Assembly: GCA_020632955.1 (NCBI GenBank) | Contig: JACKEO010000014.1 | Span: 62,001-126,000, forward strand | Reading direction: 5' to 3' | DNA length: 64,000 nt | Source of the DNA: Alphaproteobacteria bacterium | Lineage (GTDB): Bacteria; Myxococcota_A; UBA796; GCA-2862545 | In this document: positions 16,863-25,395 of the stretch, in pieces | How positions within the stretch are numbered: the first letter of the stretch is position 1 | How the letters are laid out: each line of letters begins with the position of its first letter | Notes under the pieces: generated by a model | Told to the model about the DNA's origin: nothing | Database searches by the model: none | Seen by the model: the letters and a program-made list of their open reading frames with translations, nothing else | Translations under genes and position numbers: made by a program

Positions 16863-19699
16863 TGCTGGCTCGTCTGGTCGCCCTGGGCGGCGTGGTCTGT
16901 CTCGCGGGCTGCGCCCGTCCCGGCGTCTCCACGGCGCCCACCGAGCTGGCGGACATCGTCCTGCCGGACGACCCCTCGGTGCCCCTGCCGGTGGACGGCC
17001 GGGTGCGCGTGGGCTCCCTCCCCAACGGCCTCACCTACTACATCGAGCCCAACCAGCGCCCCGAGGACCGGGTGGAGCTGCGGCTGGTGGTGAAGGTGGG
17101 CTCCATCCTCGAGGAGGAGCACGAGCGCGGGGTGGCCCACTTCGTGGAGCACATGGCCTTCAACGGCTCGGAGCACTTCGAGGGCAACGACGTGGTGGGC
17201 TTCCTCGAGTCCGTGGGCATGCGGTTCGGCAGCGACCTCAACGCCTTCACGAGCTTCGACGAGACGGTCTACGAGCTCAAGCTGCCCACCGACGACCCCG
17301 CCATCCTGCAGACCGGCTTCCTCGTGCTGCACGACTGGGCCACCGGCGTCACCTTCGACCCCGTGGAGTGCGAGAAGGAGAAGGGCGTGGTGATCGAGGA
17401 GTGGCGCCTGGGGGAGGGGCTGGGCCGCCGCGCCCAGGACGCCACCCTGCCGCTCACGCTGTACGGCAGCCGCTACCTGGACCGCCTCCCCATCGGGTCC
17501 CCGGAGATCATCGACCAGCTCGACTGCGCCGTGGCCAGGGACTTCTACCGGCGGTGGTACCGGCCCGACCTGATGGCGCTCATGGTGGTGGGCGACATCG
17601 ACCCCGACGAGGTGGAGCGGGCCATCCGCCGGGGCTTCGGCGACCTGGAGGTGCCTCGCGACGCGCCGCCGCGGCCCTGGTGGGGGGTGCCCGACCACGC
17701 CGAGGTGCTCGTCGGGGTGTTCTCCGACCCCGAGCTGCCCCAGGGCGGCCTCATCGTCATGGACAAGGTGGACGACGTCCAGGAGCCCAGCCACGCCGCC
17801 TACCGCACCTTCCTGCTCGAGCAGGTCCTCTTCCTGATGCTGAACGAGCGGCTGGCCATCGCCAGCCAGGATCCCGCGGCGCCCTGGCTCGGTGCCGCCG
17901 CCACCACCACGGAGCTGGGCCACGAGCGCCAGGCCCAGGGGCTGCAGATCGCGCCCAAGGCCGGTCGGGAGCTCGACGCCCTGGAGCGGGGCCTCGTGGA
18001 GCTGGAGCGGGTGCGCCGCTACGGCTTCACGCCGGGCGAGCTGCAGCGCGCGCGCGCCCAGCTCGGCGACTTCATGCAGCAGTACTACGACGAGCGCGAC
18101 ACCACCGACAGCGTCACCCACATCGAGGAGCTGCTCCGGGTCTTCCTCACCGACGAGCCGATGCCCGGCATCCCCTACGAGTACGCGCTGTCCCAGGTCT
18201 ACCTGCCCTCCATCACGCTGGACGAGGCGAACGCCTGGGCCGATGCCCACCTGTTCACGGGCCGGAGCCGCGTGGTGCAGGCCGTGCTCCCCGGTCCGGT
18301 GGGGGCGGCCGTGGTGGAGCCCGACGAGATCAGGGCGGTGGCGGCGCGGGTGCCGCTGCTGCCCATCGCGCCGCCGGAGGCCGACGAGGCGGGGGACGCG
18401 CCGCTCATGGACACGCTCCCCACGCCGGGCACGGCACGGAAGCTGTCGGAGGACGCCGACCTGGGCACCACCACCTGGGCCCTGTCCAACGGCATCCGGG
18501 TGATCCTCAAGCCCACCGACTTCGTGCAGGACGAGATCGTGCTCGAAGCGGTGAGCCCCGGCGGCCTCTCCCTGGTGGACGACGCCGACTACATCGCCGC
18601 GGTCACGGCCACCTCGGTGCTCTTCAAGTCCGGCCTCGGCGAGCTCGACGCCATCGAGCTGGCCAAGCGCATGGCGGGTCACCGGGCGCAGGTGTGGCCG
18701 GGCCTCGGCACCACCCACGAGGTCTTCTCCGGGTCGTCCTCGGTGCGGGATCTCGAGCGCATGCTCCAGCTGCTCCACCTCAGCGTGGTGGCGCCGCGCT
18801 TCACCGAGCGGGGCTTCGCGCTGGAGCGGCAGCAGCGCGCGGAGTCGCTCGAGAACCGCGCCGCGAGCCCCGACGCGGTGTTCGAGGATCGGTGGAACGA
18901 GCTGGTGTGGGGCGGCGACCCGCGCATGACGAGCTGGACGGCCGAGGACCTGGCCGCGCTCGATCGCGCCCGCTCCGAGGCGGTGTACCGGGATCGCTTC
19001 GGCGACCTCGGTGACCTGGTGGTGGTGATGGTGGGCGCGCTCGACGAGGCCACCGTGGTGCCGCTGCTGGAGCGCTACCTCGCCACCCTCCCCGCCTCCG
19101 GGCGTGAGGAGACCTGGCAGGACGACGGCACCCGCCGCATCGAGGGGCGTCACGAGGTGGAGCTGGTGCGGGGCGAGACGCCGCGCGCCCGGGTGCGCAT
19201 CCTCTTCCACGGTCCGTTCACCAGCACGTGGGACAGCCGCCTCATGCTCACCGCGGTGGCCACCGTGCTCGAGACGCGCCTGCTCGAGAACCTCCGGGAG
19301 GAGCGCGGCGGCACCTACGGGGTGTCGGTGGACGAGTCCAGCGCCTTCGCACCCAACGGGCGCTACGGCCTGCAGATCGACTTCGAGTGCGACCCCGGCC
19401 GGCTGGACGAGCTGCTCGCCGCCACCTGGGAGATCGTCGAGGACGTGCGCACGCGGCCCTTCGCGCTCGGCGGCGTGGTGAGCATGCGCGAGAAGAACCG
19501 GCGCACCCGCGAGACGGGCGTGCGCACCAACGTCTTCTGGGCGGCGGGCATCGCCGGCGCGTTGTCCCGCGACGAGGATCCGCGCGCCCTGCTCACGGCC
19601 GAGGCCCGCGACGCGGCGCTCACGCCCGAGGCCATCCGCGACGCTGCGGTGCGCTGGCTCGACGACAGCCGGGTCATCCAGGCGGTGCAGCGCCCCTGA
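16862..19699 (+). CDS. M16-family zinc metallopeptidase lipoprotein (pitrilysin/PqqL type)
   Basis: The 945-residue product has the length expected for a two-half M16 peptidase. Its lipoprotein signal ends in VVCLAGC, placing it in the envelope. The inverted zinc motif HFVEH lies near residue 95 in GVAHFVEHMAFNG, and the third ligand Glu lies in ECEKEKGVVIEEWR, about 75 residues on. The C-terminal half repeats the fold (from about residue 530, LSNGIRVILKPTDFV) without the zinc motif, as in the family. It probably degrades peptides in the periplasm or at the outer membrane. ATG 16862 is fixed by the photolyase overlap. It ends 2 bases before a convergent gene. Confidence 0.92.
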   Translation: MLARLVALGGVVCLAGCARPGVSTAPTELADIVLPDDPSVPLPVDGRVRVGSLPNGLTYYIEPNQRPEDRVELRLVVKVGSILEEEHERGVAHFVEHMAFNGSEHFEGNDVVGFLESVGMRFGSDLNAFTSFDETVYELKLPTDDPAILQTGFLVLHDWATGVTFDPVECEKEKGVVIEEWRLGEGLGRRAQDATLPLTLYGSRYLDRLPIGSPEIIDQLDCAVARDFYRRWYRPDLMALMVVGDIDPDEVERAIRRGFGDLEVPRDAPPRPWWGVPDHAEVLVGVFSDPELPQGGLIVMDKVDDVQEPSHAAYRTFLLEQVLFLMLNERLAIASQDPAAPWLGAAATTTELGHERQAQGLQIAPKAGRELDALERGLVELERVRRYGFTPGELQRARAQLGDFMQQYYDERDTTDSVTHIEELLRVFLTDEPMPGIPYEYALSQVYLPSITLDEANAWADAHLFTGRSRVVQAVLPGPVGAAVVEPDEIRAVAARVPLLPIAPPEADEAGDAPLMDTLPTPGTARKLSEDADLGTTTWALSNGIRVILKPTDFVQDEIVLEAVSPGGLSLVDDADYIAAVTATSVLFKSGLGELDAIELAKRMAGHRAQVWPGLGTTHEVFSGSSSVRDLERMLQLLHLSVVAPRFTERGFALERQQRAESLENRAASPDAVFEDRWNELVWGGDPRMTSWTAEDLAALDRARSEAVYRDRFGDLGDLVVVMVGALDEATVVPLLERYLATLPASGREETWQDDGTRRIEGRHEVELVRGETPRARVRILFHGPFTSTWDSRLMLTAVATVLETRLLENLREERGGTYGVSVDESSAFAPNGRYGLQIDFECDPGRLDELLAATWEIVEDVRTRPFALGGVVSMREKNRRTRETGVRTNVFWAAGIAGALSRDEDPRALLTAEARDAALTPEAIRDAAVRWLDDSRVIQAVQRP

Positions 19700-19701
19700 C
19701 G

Positions 19702-20430
19702 CTACGCCGTGGCCTTCTCGGCCTCGCCCGCGGTGGCGGCGTAGTGCGCGGCCACGATGTGGCCGATGCGCTCGTACGCGCGCGTGAGCAGGTCGGCGCC
19801 CTCCCGCAGGGGGAGGTGGCGGGCCGACGCGGCGGTGATGCGCAGCACGGTGGGGGCACGATCCGCGAGGCGGTAGGCCTCGAGCACGGCGTGGCCGGCC
19901 ACGAGGAAGCCCACGTCGTCGGCCTCGCAGTCGAGCACCACCACCGCCGGACGGCCACCGTCGCGGATCCAGCGTGCGAGGTCCTCGATGAGCGTGCGGT
20001 CGAGCAGATCGCGTGGCACCGTGCCGATGAGCAGGGGCTCGTCGTCGGCCACCTCGTGCAGGCCCGCCCAGTCCACGAAGCGACCGGAGGCCGGCACGGC
20101 CTCGCTCGTCTCGCCGTCGTCGGGCTCCAGCTCGGGGCTGGGCAGGAGCTCGAGGTGGTAGCGGCCGTCCTCCAGGCGCGCGAGCACCGGGCGGAGGATC
20201 GCCGACAGGCGCGCGCCGGGGCCGACGTGGCGCAGGAGGTGGGCCTCCTCGAGGGTGCCGAGGTCCTGGGCGCGCACGAAGGTGCGGCCGTGGCCGGCGC
20301 CGTGGGGCGACCAGACCATCGCGACGGGCTCGCCCTCGTACAGCAGGGCGGTGTCGACCCGCCCGTGCCGGAGGCTCAGCTCGCCGCGTCCGCCCCGGAC
20401 CTCGATCGTCTCGGTGTGCTCGTGGGTCAC
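19702..20430 (-). CDS. protein of unknown function
   Basis: I do not recognise this protein. From GTG 20430 it is 242 residues, begins VTHEHTETIEVRGGRGELSL, and has no signal peptide or membrane helix. It is acidic overall. The second half has alternating hydrophobic segments such as PAVVVLDCEADDVGFLVAG and LADRAPTVLRITAA that suggest an alpha/beta fold. The open frame runs upstream to 20835, but that part is low-complexity and overlaps the divergent hydrolase gene, so it is probably not translated. The chosen start lacks a strong ribosome site and is uncertain. Confidence 0.55.
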   Translation of the reverse strand: MTHEHTETIEVRGGRGELSLRHGRVDTALLYEGEPVAMVWSPHGAGHGRTFVRAQDLGTLEEAHLLRHVGPGARLSAILRPVLARLEDGRYHLELLPSPELEPDDGETSEAVPASGRFVDWAGLHEVADDEPLLIGTVPRDLLDRTLIEDLARWIRDGGRPAVVVLDCEADDVGFLVAGHAVLEAYRLADRAPTVLRITAASARHLPLREGADLLTRAYERIGHIVAAHYAATAGEAEKATA

Positions 20431-20515
20431 GAAGATCCCGTGGACGCACCGAACGTGGGAGGTGGTGCGTCCATGGACAGCGTAGTGTCGGGATCGGGGC
20501 CCGAACAGCGGGTCC

Positions 20516-20565
20516 GACCTCCGTACCGGGCCGGATCGCAATCCGTATCGCGAAGGTGGGAGGTC
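20516..20565. repeat. inverted repeat in divergent intergenic region
   Basis: GACCTCC (20516-20522) and GGAGGTC (20559-20565) are complementary, separated by 36 bases that include a smaller repeat, GGAT-CGCA-ATCC. It lies between two divergent genes and might be an operator. No regulator is identified. Confidence 0.3.
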
Positions 20566-20598
20566 CCTGCGAGAGGATGGGCGGACAACCGTCGTTGC

Positions 20599-20629
20599 GG
20601 GTCCTCCGAAGAAGGTGCTTCGGAACCCT
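20599..20629 (+). promoter_or_regulatory. stem-loop in leader of the alpha/beta-hydrolase gene
   Basis: TCCGAAG (20605-20611), loop AAGGTG, CTTCGGA (20618-20624) form a perfect 7-bp stem. It extends outward as GGGT/ACCC after a two-base bulge. It ends about 50 bases before the hydrolase ATG and could be a leader RNA structure or an operator. No function is assigned. Confidence 0.4.
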
Positions 20630-20680
20630 CGCCGTGCTGGCCCGTCCAGGTGCGTGCGGGTAGCGCGGGGAGGGGGATGC

Positions 20681-22117
20681 ATGCGCCTCGGGATCCCGCT
20701 GCTGCTGGTGTCGTCGCTGCTCGGCGGCTGCGCGGGTCGATGGTGCCAGCGGGTGGGCGCCGACCACCTGCCCACCTGGGAGGCGCGGCCGTGCCCCCCG
20801 GGGTGGGAGGGCGACCTCACCTGTGGCCAGGTCACGGTGGCTGCCGTGCCGGGCGAGGAGGGGAGCTGCGCCCTGGAGCTGGGCGTGGTGCGGGTGGCAC
20901 CGTCGGCAGCCGGCGCCGACGCGGTGCCTGCGATCCTGCTGCCCGGCGGCCCCGGTCAGACGGTGCTCGACCACCTTCCCGTGCTGCGCCCGGTGCTGGC
21001 GGGGTGGCATGCGCACCGCCCGCTCCTCCTGCTCGATCCGCGCGGCGCCGGGTGGTCCCGCCCGACGCTCGCCTGCCCTCCGGACCGCGCCGGGTCGGTG
21101 GAGGAGGCCTTCGGTGGGTGCGGGGCGCACCTGCGGCGCGAGGGGGCCGACCTCGACGCCTTCCGGACCGAGCGTCTGGCCGACGACGTGGACGCCGTGC
21201 TCGAGGCCCTGGGGTACGCCCGCGCGCACGTGGTGGGCGGCAGCTACGGCACGCGCTGGGCCCAGACGCTCGTGGCCCGGCACCCGGATCGGGTGGCCAG
21301 CCTGCTGCTGGACGCGCCCGCGCCGTGGGACGAGCGTCTGCTGGCCCGAGGACCCACGGACTTCCTCGTGAGGCTGTCGGCGCTGGACGCGGCGTGCGCC
21401 GCCGATCCCGGCTGCACCGAGGTGGTGGACGGGGTGGAGGCCACCTTCTGGGCGACGGCTGCGGCCTGGGACGGGGAGCCCGCGCGCGTGCGCACGGGAG
21501 ACCACGTCGTGCCCCTCGACGGGCGCGCCCTGGCGGTGCTCACCTCGGAGGCGCTGCGTCACACGGCGTTGCTGCCCGCGGTGCCGGCCCTGATCGCAGA
21601 GGCGGCCCGGGGCGAGCCGGCGTCGCTGGCGCGACTCCTCGCATTGCGTGCCGAGGCGGGGGTGGACCCGATGCTCCACCGTCTGGTGCTGTGCGCCGAC
21701 AGCCTCCCCGGCACGCCGCCGCCCCAGACCGACCCCCGCCTGCCTGCGTGGGATGGCTTCACCCAGGCGCAGGCCGTGTGCGCTGCCCTCGACGTGACGC
21801 CGTCGGCCGACGCGGTGCGCACCGTGCCCGACCTCGGGGTGCCCACGCTGGTGCTCACCGGGGCCTGGGACCCCACGCTGCCCGAGACGTGGGCCGCGCG
21901 TCTGGCCGCGCGATCGACCGACGGACGCGCGTGGGTGCACCCCGCCGCGGGACACGGCGTGCTGCGCACGGACTGCGGCCGCGCCACGGCGGAGGCCTGG
22001 CTCGCGGATCCACACGCCTTCCGTCCGCCGCCCTGCTGGGAGGACGAGCCCGGCCCCGCGTGGGTGCGCGATCCGGGCCCCCTGCTCGATCGGCTCGAGG
22101 CCGAGGCCCGTCGCTGA
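20681..22117 (+). CDS. alpha/beta-hydrolase lipoprotein (prolyl aminopeptidase/TAP-like)
   Basis: The 478-residue protein starts MRLGIPLLLVSSLLGGCAG, a lipoprotein signal with lipobox LGGC. The core has the oxyanion block LLPGGPGQTVLD, a LLLDPRGAGWS loop, nucleophile elbow GGSYGTRWAQ (Ser in G-x-S-x-G), acid region VLTGAWDPTLP, and catalytic His in HPAAGHGVLRTDCG. That pattern is typical of the proline iminopeptidase and tripeptidyl-aminopeptidase branch, so an exported peptidase or esterase is likely. Extra cysteines suggest disulfides. ATG 20681 follows AGGGGG with short spacing. A leader hairpin precedes it and a shared terminator follows. Confidence 0.88.
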   Translation: MRLGIPLLLVSSLLGGCAGRWCQRVGADHLPTWEARPCPPGWEGDLTCGQVTVAAVPGEEGSCALELGVVRVAPSAAGADAVPAILLPGGPGQTVLDHLPVLRPVLAGWHAHRPLLLLDPRGAGWSRPTLACPPDRAGSVEEAFGGCGAHLRREGADLDAFRTERLADDVDAVLEALGYARAHVVGGSYGTRWAQTLVARHPDRVASLLLDAPAPWDERLLARGPTDFLVRLSALDAACAADPGCTEVVDGVEATFWATAAAWDGEPARVRTGDHVVPLDGRALAVLTSEALRHTALLPAVPALIAEAARGEPASLARLLALRAEAGVDPMLHRLVLCADSLPGTPPPQTDPRLPAWDGFTQAQAVCAALDVTPSADAVRTVPDLGVPTLVLTGAWDPTLPETWAARLAARSTDGRAWVHPAAGHGVLRTDCGRATAEAWLADPHAFRPPPCWEDEPGPAWVRDPGPLLDRLEAEARR

Positions 22118-22140
22118 GGGTGGAGCGGCCCGGCGAAGGA

Positions 22141-22162
22141 GGCGCCGCCGTGTGGCGGCGCC
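22141..22162. terminator. bidirectional terminator-like hairpin between convergent genes
   Basis: GGCGCCGCC (22141-22149), loop GTGT, GGCGGCGCC (22154-22162) form a perfect 9-bp stem with a 4-base loop, midway between the stops of the hydrolase (22117) and dksA (22172). It has no T-tract, which is common in high-GC genomes. Confidence 0.7.
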
Positions 22163-22171
22163 CGCGGGGGC

Positions 22172-22579
22172 TCAGACGAAGGCCCGCTTCGGCCGCTCGA
22201 GCTGCTCCATCTCGGTCTTGCAGTCGATGCACTGGCTGGCCACCGGGCGGGCCATCAGCCGCGGGAAGCTGATCGGGTTCCCGCACGACTCGCACACGCC
22301 GTACTCGCCGTTCTGCATGCGCTGCAGCGCGCGCTGGATCTTCCGCAGCAGGCGCCGCTCGCGATCGGCCAGGCGCAGCTGGAAGTCGCGGTTCGACTCC
22401 GACACGGCGAGATCGAGCTCGTCGGCGTCGACCTCTCGCTGCTCGGTGAGGTCGTGCAGCTCCTCCTTGGACTCCGAGAGGATCTCGGCCAGCTGCTGCT
22501 GGAGGATGTCGTGCAGCGTGGTGATCTCCTCCGCCGACAGGTACTCGTCGGGGGGGAGGGACTGGGGGCTGTCGCTCAT
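22172..22579 (-). CDS. dksA: DksA/TraR-family zinc-finger transcription regulator
   Basis: The 135-residue protein has an N-terminal helical pair forming the coiled coil that enters the RNA polymerase secondary channel (LHDILQQQLAEIL and onward). A C-terminal four-cysteine zinc finger follows, CESCGNPIS then CIDCKTEMEQ (about residues 98-125). This is the DksA fold that modulates initiation with ppGpp in the stringent response. The Asp/Ala tip motif of E. coli DksA reads REVDADELDLA here. ATG 22579 has a good GCGGAGG ribosome site. It is close in length to E. coli DksA (151 residues). Confidence 0.88.
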   Translation of the reverse strand: MSDSPQSLPPDEYLSAEEITTLHDILQQQLAEILSESKEELHDLTEQREVDADELDLAVSESNRDFQLRLADRERRLLRKIQRALQRMQNGEYGVCESCGNPISFPRLMARPVASQCIDCKTEMEQLERPKRAFV

Positions 22580-22701
22580 GAGGCCTCCGCGGGCTCTTCG
22601 GCTCCCGGCCGTCGCGTGGACGTTCGGGGAGCGGGATTCTGGGCCGTCTCGGCCCCGGTCGCAAGCAGAACGTGGAATCGGCGCGGATCGGTCGCGCTGG
22701 A

Positions 22702-24855
22702 TCAGGGTGTGACGAGGCCCCAGCGCTCGAGCAGCCAGGCCTGCACGAAGGCGACGTCCTCGAGGTAGCCGTAGCGACCGGACTTCCCGCCGTGGCCGGT
22801 GCCCATCTCCATCTTCAGGAGGATCTGGGGGTCGTTCGTCACGCGGTCGCGCAGGCGGGCCACCCACTTCGTGGGCTCCCAGTACTGCACGCGCGGGTCG
22901 TTGAGCCCGCTGGTGACGAGCAGATCGGGGTAGGGGCCCTGCCGCACGTTGTCGTAGGGCGAGTAGGCGAGCATCACGTCGAACCACGACTTCTCGCGCG
23001 GGTCGCCCCACTCCTCCCACTCGTTCGTGGTGAGCGGGATCGAGGCGTCGAGCATGGTGGTGACCACGTCGACGAAGGGCACCTGGGCCACGGCGTGGGC
23101 CGCCAGGGTGGGGGCCTGGTTGATCACGGCGCCGATGAGCAGGCCGCCCGCCGAGCCGCCCTGGATGGCCATGCGCGCGTGCTGCGTGTAGCCCTGGGCC
23201 ACCAGGAAGTTCCCCGCGGCGACGAAGTCGTCGAAGGTGTGCTGCTTGCCCGCGAACTTGCCCGCCTCCTTCCACGGACGGCCGAGGAAGCCGCCGCCCC
23301 GGGGGTGGGCGATGGCGAAGATGACGCCGCGGTCGAGCAGCGACAGGCGCAGCGAGCTGAACTGCGGATCGATGGTGATGCCGTAGGCGCCGTAGCCGTA
23401 GAGCAGCAGGGGCGCGCTGCCGTCCACCGGGGTGTCGACCCGCCGGACGAGGCTGACGGGGATGGGGGTGCCGTCGGGCGCCGGGGCCCAGAGCCGCTCG
23501 GCCACGTAGCGCTGCTTGTCGAAGTCCCCGAGGACGGGCTGCTCCTTGCGGAGCGTGAGCGCGCCCGTGACCGCGTCGGCGTCGTACACGGTGGGGGGCG
23601 TGGTGAGCGAGGTGTAGGTGAAGCGGACGTGGTCCTGCGCGAAGGCGGGGTTGTCGCCCAGGCCCGCCACCCACACGGCCTCGGGCATCGCGATGCGGAA
23701 GTCGGACCCGTCGCCGCGGATCACGCGCAGGTGCGACAGGCCCTCCTCGCGCTCCTCCAGCACCAGGAAGTCCTGGAAGGCGTCGAGCCCCTGCAGGGTG
23801 ACGCCCTCGCGCGCGGGAACCAGCGTGGTCCACGCCGCACGGTCGGTGGCGCCGGCCTTCGCGGCCTTCAGCGCGAAGCCCACGGCGTCGTCGGTGTGCG
23901 TGCCCTGGGCGTCGTCGGCGTCGTTGGTGAGCACGAGGAAGCGGTCGCCCTGGCTCACCACGGCGTACTCGTGCCCCGGGTGCCGCGCCGAGAACACCTC
24001 GTAGGGCCCCATCGGCGCGTCGGCGGGCGCGTACCGCACCTCGGACGTGGTGGAGGAGTCGGCGCCCAGCAGCAGCCAGCGGTCGTCGGCGCTGCGCGAG
24101 ATGGTGACGCGGAAGCGCTCGTCGGTCTCCTCGTACACCACCACGTCGGCCGAGGCGTCGGTGCCGAGCACGTGGGCCACCACCTGGTAGGGGCGCAGGC
24201 TGTCGTCGAGGCGCGTGTAGAGCAGCACCTTGCCGTCGCCGCTCCAGGCCAGGTCGGGCCACACGTCGGGGATGACGTCGGGCAGATCGGCCCCGGTGGC
24301 CAGATCGCGGAAGCGCACGTCGTACAGCTCGCGCCCCGTCTCGTCGGTGGCGTAGGCGATCACGGCCTGGTCGGGACGCACCTCGAGCGCGCCCAGGTCG
24401 AGGTACTCCTTGCCCTCGGCGAGGGCGTTGACGTCGAGGACGATCTGCTCGGGCGCGTCGAGGCTGCCCTCGCGGCGGCAGTAGATGCGGTAGGGCTTGC
24501 CGGCCACGGTGCGGCTGTACGACCAGAAGCCCGCGTGCAGCGAGGGCACGGTCTCGTCGTCTTCCTGGATGCGGCCGAGCAGCTCGTCGAAGAGCTGCTT
24601 GCGCAGCGGCTCCAGGGGTGCGGTGACCTCCTTCGTGTAGGCGTTCTCGGCCTCGAGGTAGGCGATGACCGCGGGATCCTCGCGATCGCGCATCCAGTGG
24701 TAGGGGTCGTCGCGCGTGACCCCGTGCTCGGTGTGGACGTGGGCGCGCTGCGGGGCGTCAGGCGGCGACAGGGGGCCCTCCTCGGCGGGGCTGGCAGGGG
24801 CCGCCGGCTTGCAGGCGGCAAGGATGAACACGGAGAGCGTGGCGGCAAGGCGCAT
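22702..24855 (-). CDS. ptrB: oligopeptidase B-like S9 peptidase, predicted lipoprotein
   Basis: The 717-residue S9A peptidase has a lipoprotein signal MRLAATLSVFILAACK. The oligopeptidase B start block HGVTRDDPYHWMRD precedes a seven-bladed propeller, and the C-terminal catalytic domain follows. That domain has the nucleophile block GGSAGGLLIGAV, acid in VTSGLNDPRVQYWEP and His in GTGHGGKSGRYG, so all three triad residues are present. It should cleave short peptides after Lys/Arg. Oligopeptidase B is usually cytoplasmic; the lipobox implies export here. It lies upstream of dksA on the same strand, with a 122-base gap. Confidence 0.92.
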   Translation of the reverse strand: MRLAATLSVFILAACKPAAPASPAEEGPLSPPDAPQRAHVHTEHGVTRDDPYHWMRDREDPAVIAYLEAENAYTKEVTAPLEPLRKQLFDELLGRIQEDDETVPSLHAGFWSYSRTVAGKPYRIYCRREGSLDAPEQIVLDVNALAEGKEYLDLGALEVRPDQAVIAYATDETGRELYDVRFRDLATGADLPDVIPDVWPDLAWSGDGKVLLYTRLDDSLRPYQVVAHVLGTDASADVVVYEETDERFRVTISRSADDRWLLLGADSSTTSEVRYAPADAPMGPYEVFSARHPGHEYAVVSQGDRFLVLTNDADDAQGTHTDDAVGFALKAAKAGATDRAAWTTLVPAREGVTLQGLDAFQDFLVLEEREEGLSHLRVIRGDGSDFRIAMPEAVWVAGLGDNPAFAQDHVRFTYTSLTTPPTVYDADAVTGALTLRKEQPVLGDFDKQRYVAERLWAPAPDGTPIPVSLVRRVDTPVDGSAPLLLYGYGAYGITIDPQFSSLRLSLLDRGVIFAIAHPRGGGFLGRPWKEAGKFAGKQHTFDDFVAAGNFLVAQGYTQHARMAIQGGSAGGLLIGAVINQAPTLAAHAVAQVPFVDVVTTMLDASIPLTTNEWEEWGDPREKSWFDVMLAYSPYDNVRQGPYPDLLVTSGLNDPRVQYWEPTKWVARLRDRVTNDPQILLKMEMGTGHGGKSGRYGYLEDVAFVQAWLLERWGLVTP

Positions 24856-25054
24856 GGACGAGACCTCGAGGCGCCGGCGCGTGTATCCCAGGGTGCGGAT
24901 CAGGGCGTGTCGCTCGGGCGGAGGCCACGTTGCGACGCGGTGAACCGCCGTACCGCAAGGAAAGATCGCGCCCAGGCCCCCTGCGCGCGACGATCCTCCG
25001 TCGTACCGGATGACTTTCTCTCAAGTCGATCTGGAAAGCTGCGACGGACGCCGA

Positions 25055-25060
25055 CTATCC
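25055..25060 (+). promoter_or_regulatory. CTATCC box upstream of the 58-residue small gene
   Basis: ACTATCC in an AT-richer patch about 40 bases before the small gene's GTG; it could be a -10 element. It matches CTATC(C/G) boxes upstream of several other genes here. No clear -35. Confidence 0.3.
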
Positions 25061-25099
25061 TTGCCTCGGTCGTGAAGGGGAACCTCCGAGGAGGGGCCA

Positions 25100-25276
25100 G
25101 TGCTGGGGACTCGTGAACACCGTTCGGACATGGGGCGTCCGGGGGTCACCTCCGAGGACGATCGCGTCCTGGAGGCACTCCGGAAGCTCCACGCTGTCGG
25201 CGCCATCGACGCAAAGACGCTCGCGCGCACCTGGGCGCGACGCATGCTCGGTGGCGAGGAACGCGCGGGTCGCTGA
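25100..25276 (+). CDS. small basic protein of unknown function (58 residues)
   Basis: Reading from GTG 25100 gives 58 residues, VLGTREHRSD followed by a likely helical, Arg/Leu/Ala-rich segment (DDRVLEALRKLHAVGAIDAK) and a basic end. A strong ribosome site GAGGAGGGG ends a few bases before the GTG. An in-frame ATG at 25130 would give 48 residues. A promoter-like patch lies upstream and a perfect terminator hairpin begins 7 bases after the stop, so it has the signals of a complete transcription unit. No family is recognised; a small regulator or RNA-binding peptide is possible. Confidence 0.55.
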   Translation: MLGTREHRSDMGRPGVTSEDDRVLEALRKLHAVGAIDAKTLARTWARRMLGGEERAGR

Positions 25277-25282
25277 CCCTCC

Positions 25283-25316
25283 CCGTCGGGTGCGTCCGGG
25301 GGGGCGCACCCGACGG
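25283..25316 (+). terminator. terminator-like hairpin after the small gene
   Basis: CCGTCGGGTGCG (25283-25294), a 10-base loop, CGCACCCGACGG (25305-25316): a perfect 12-bp stem directly after the stop of the 58-residue gene. No T-tract. Confidence 0.75.
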
Positions 25317-25395
25317 CCTCGGCCTCCGTGGGCCGCACTCCGCTGCCGTGGGACGGCCGGCCCGGGTTAGGCTCGGCGGCCGGACCGGAGGTTGG

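Noticed and set aside
20431..20835. N-terminal extension of the unknown minus-strand gene
   Set aside because: It is low-complexity Pro/Arg-rich and overlaps the leader and start of the divergent hydrolase. The conserved-looking part begins near 20430.
16799..22015. A 1,738-codon minus-strand open frame
   Set aside because: It covers the M16 peptidase, another gene and the hydrolase in the antisense direction. High GC removes stop codons; composition is His/Arg/Gly-rich with no fold.
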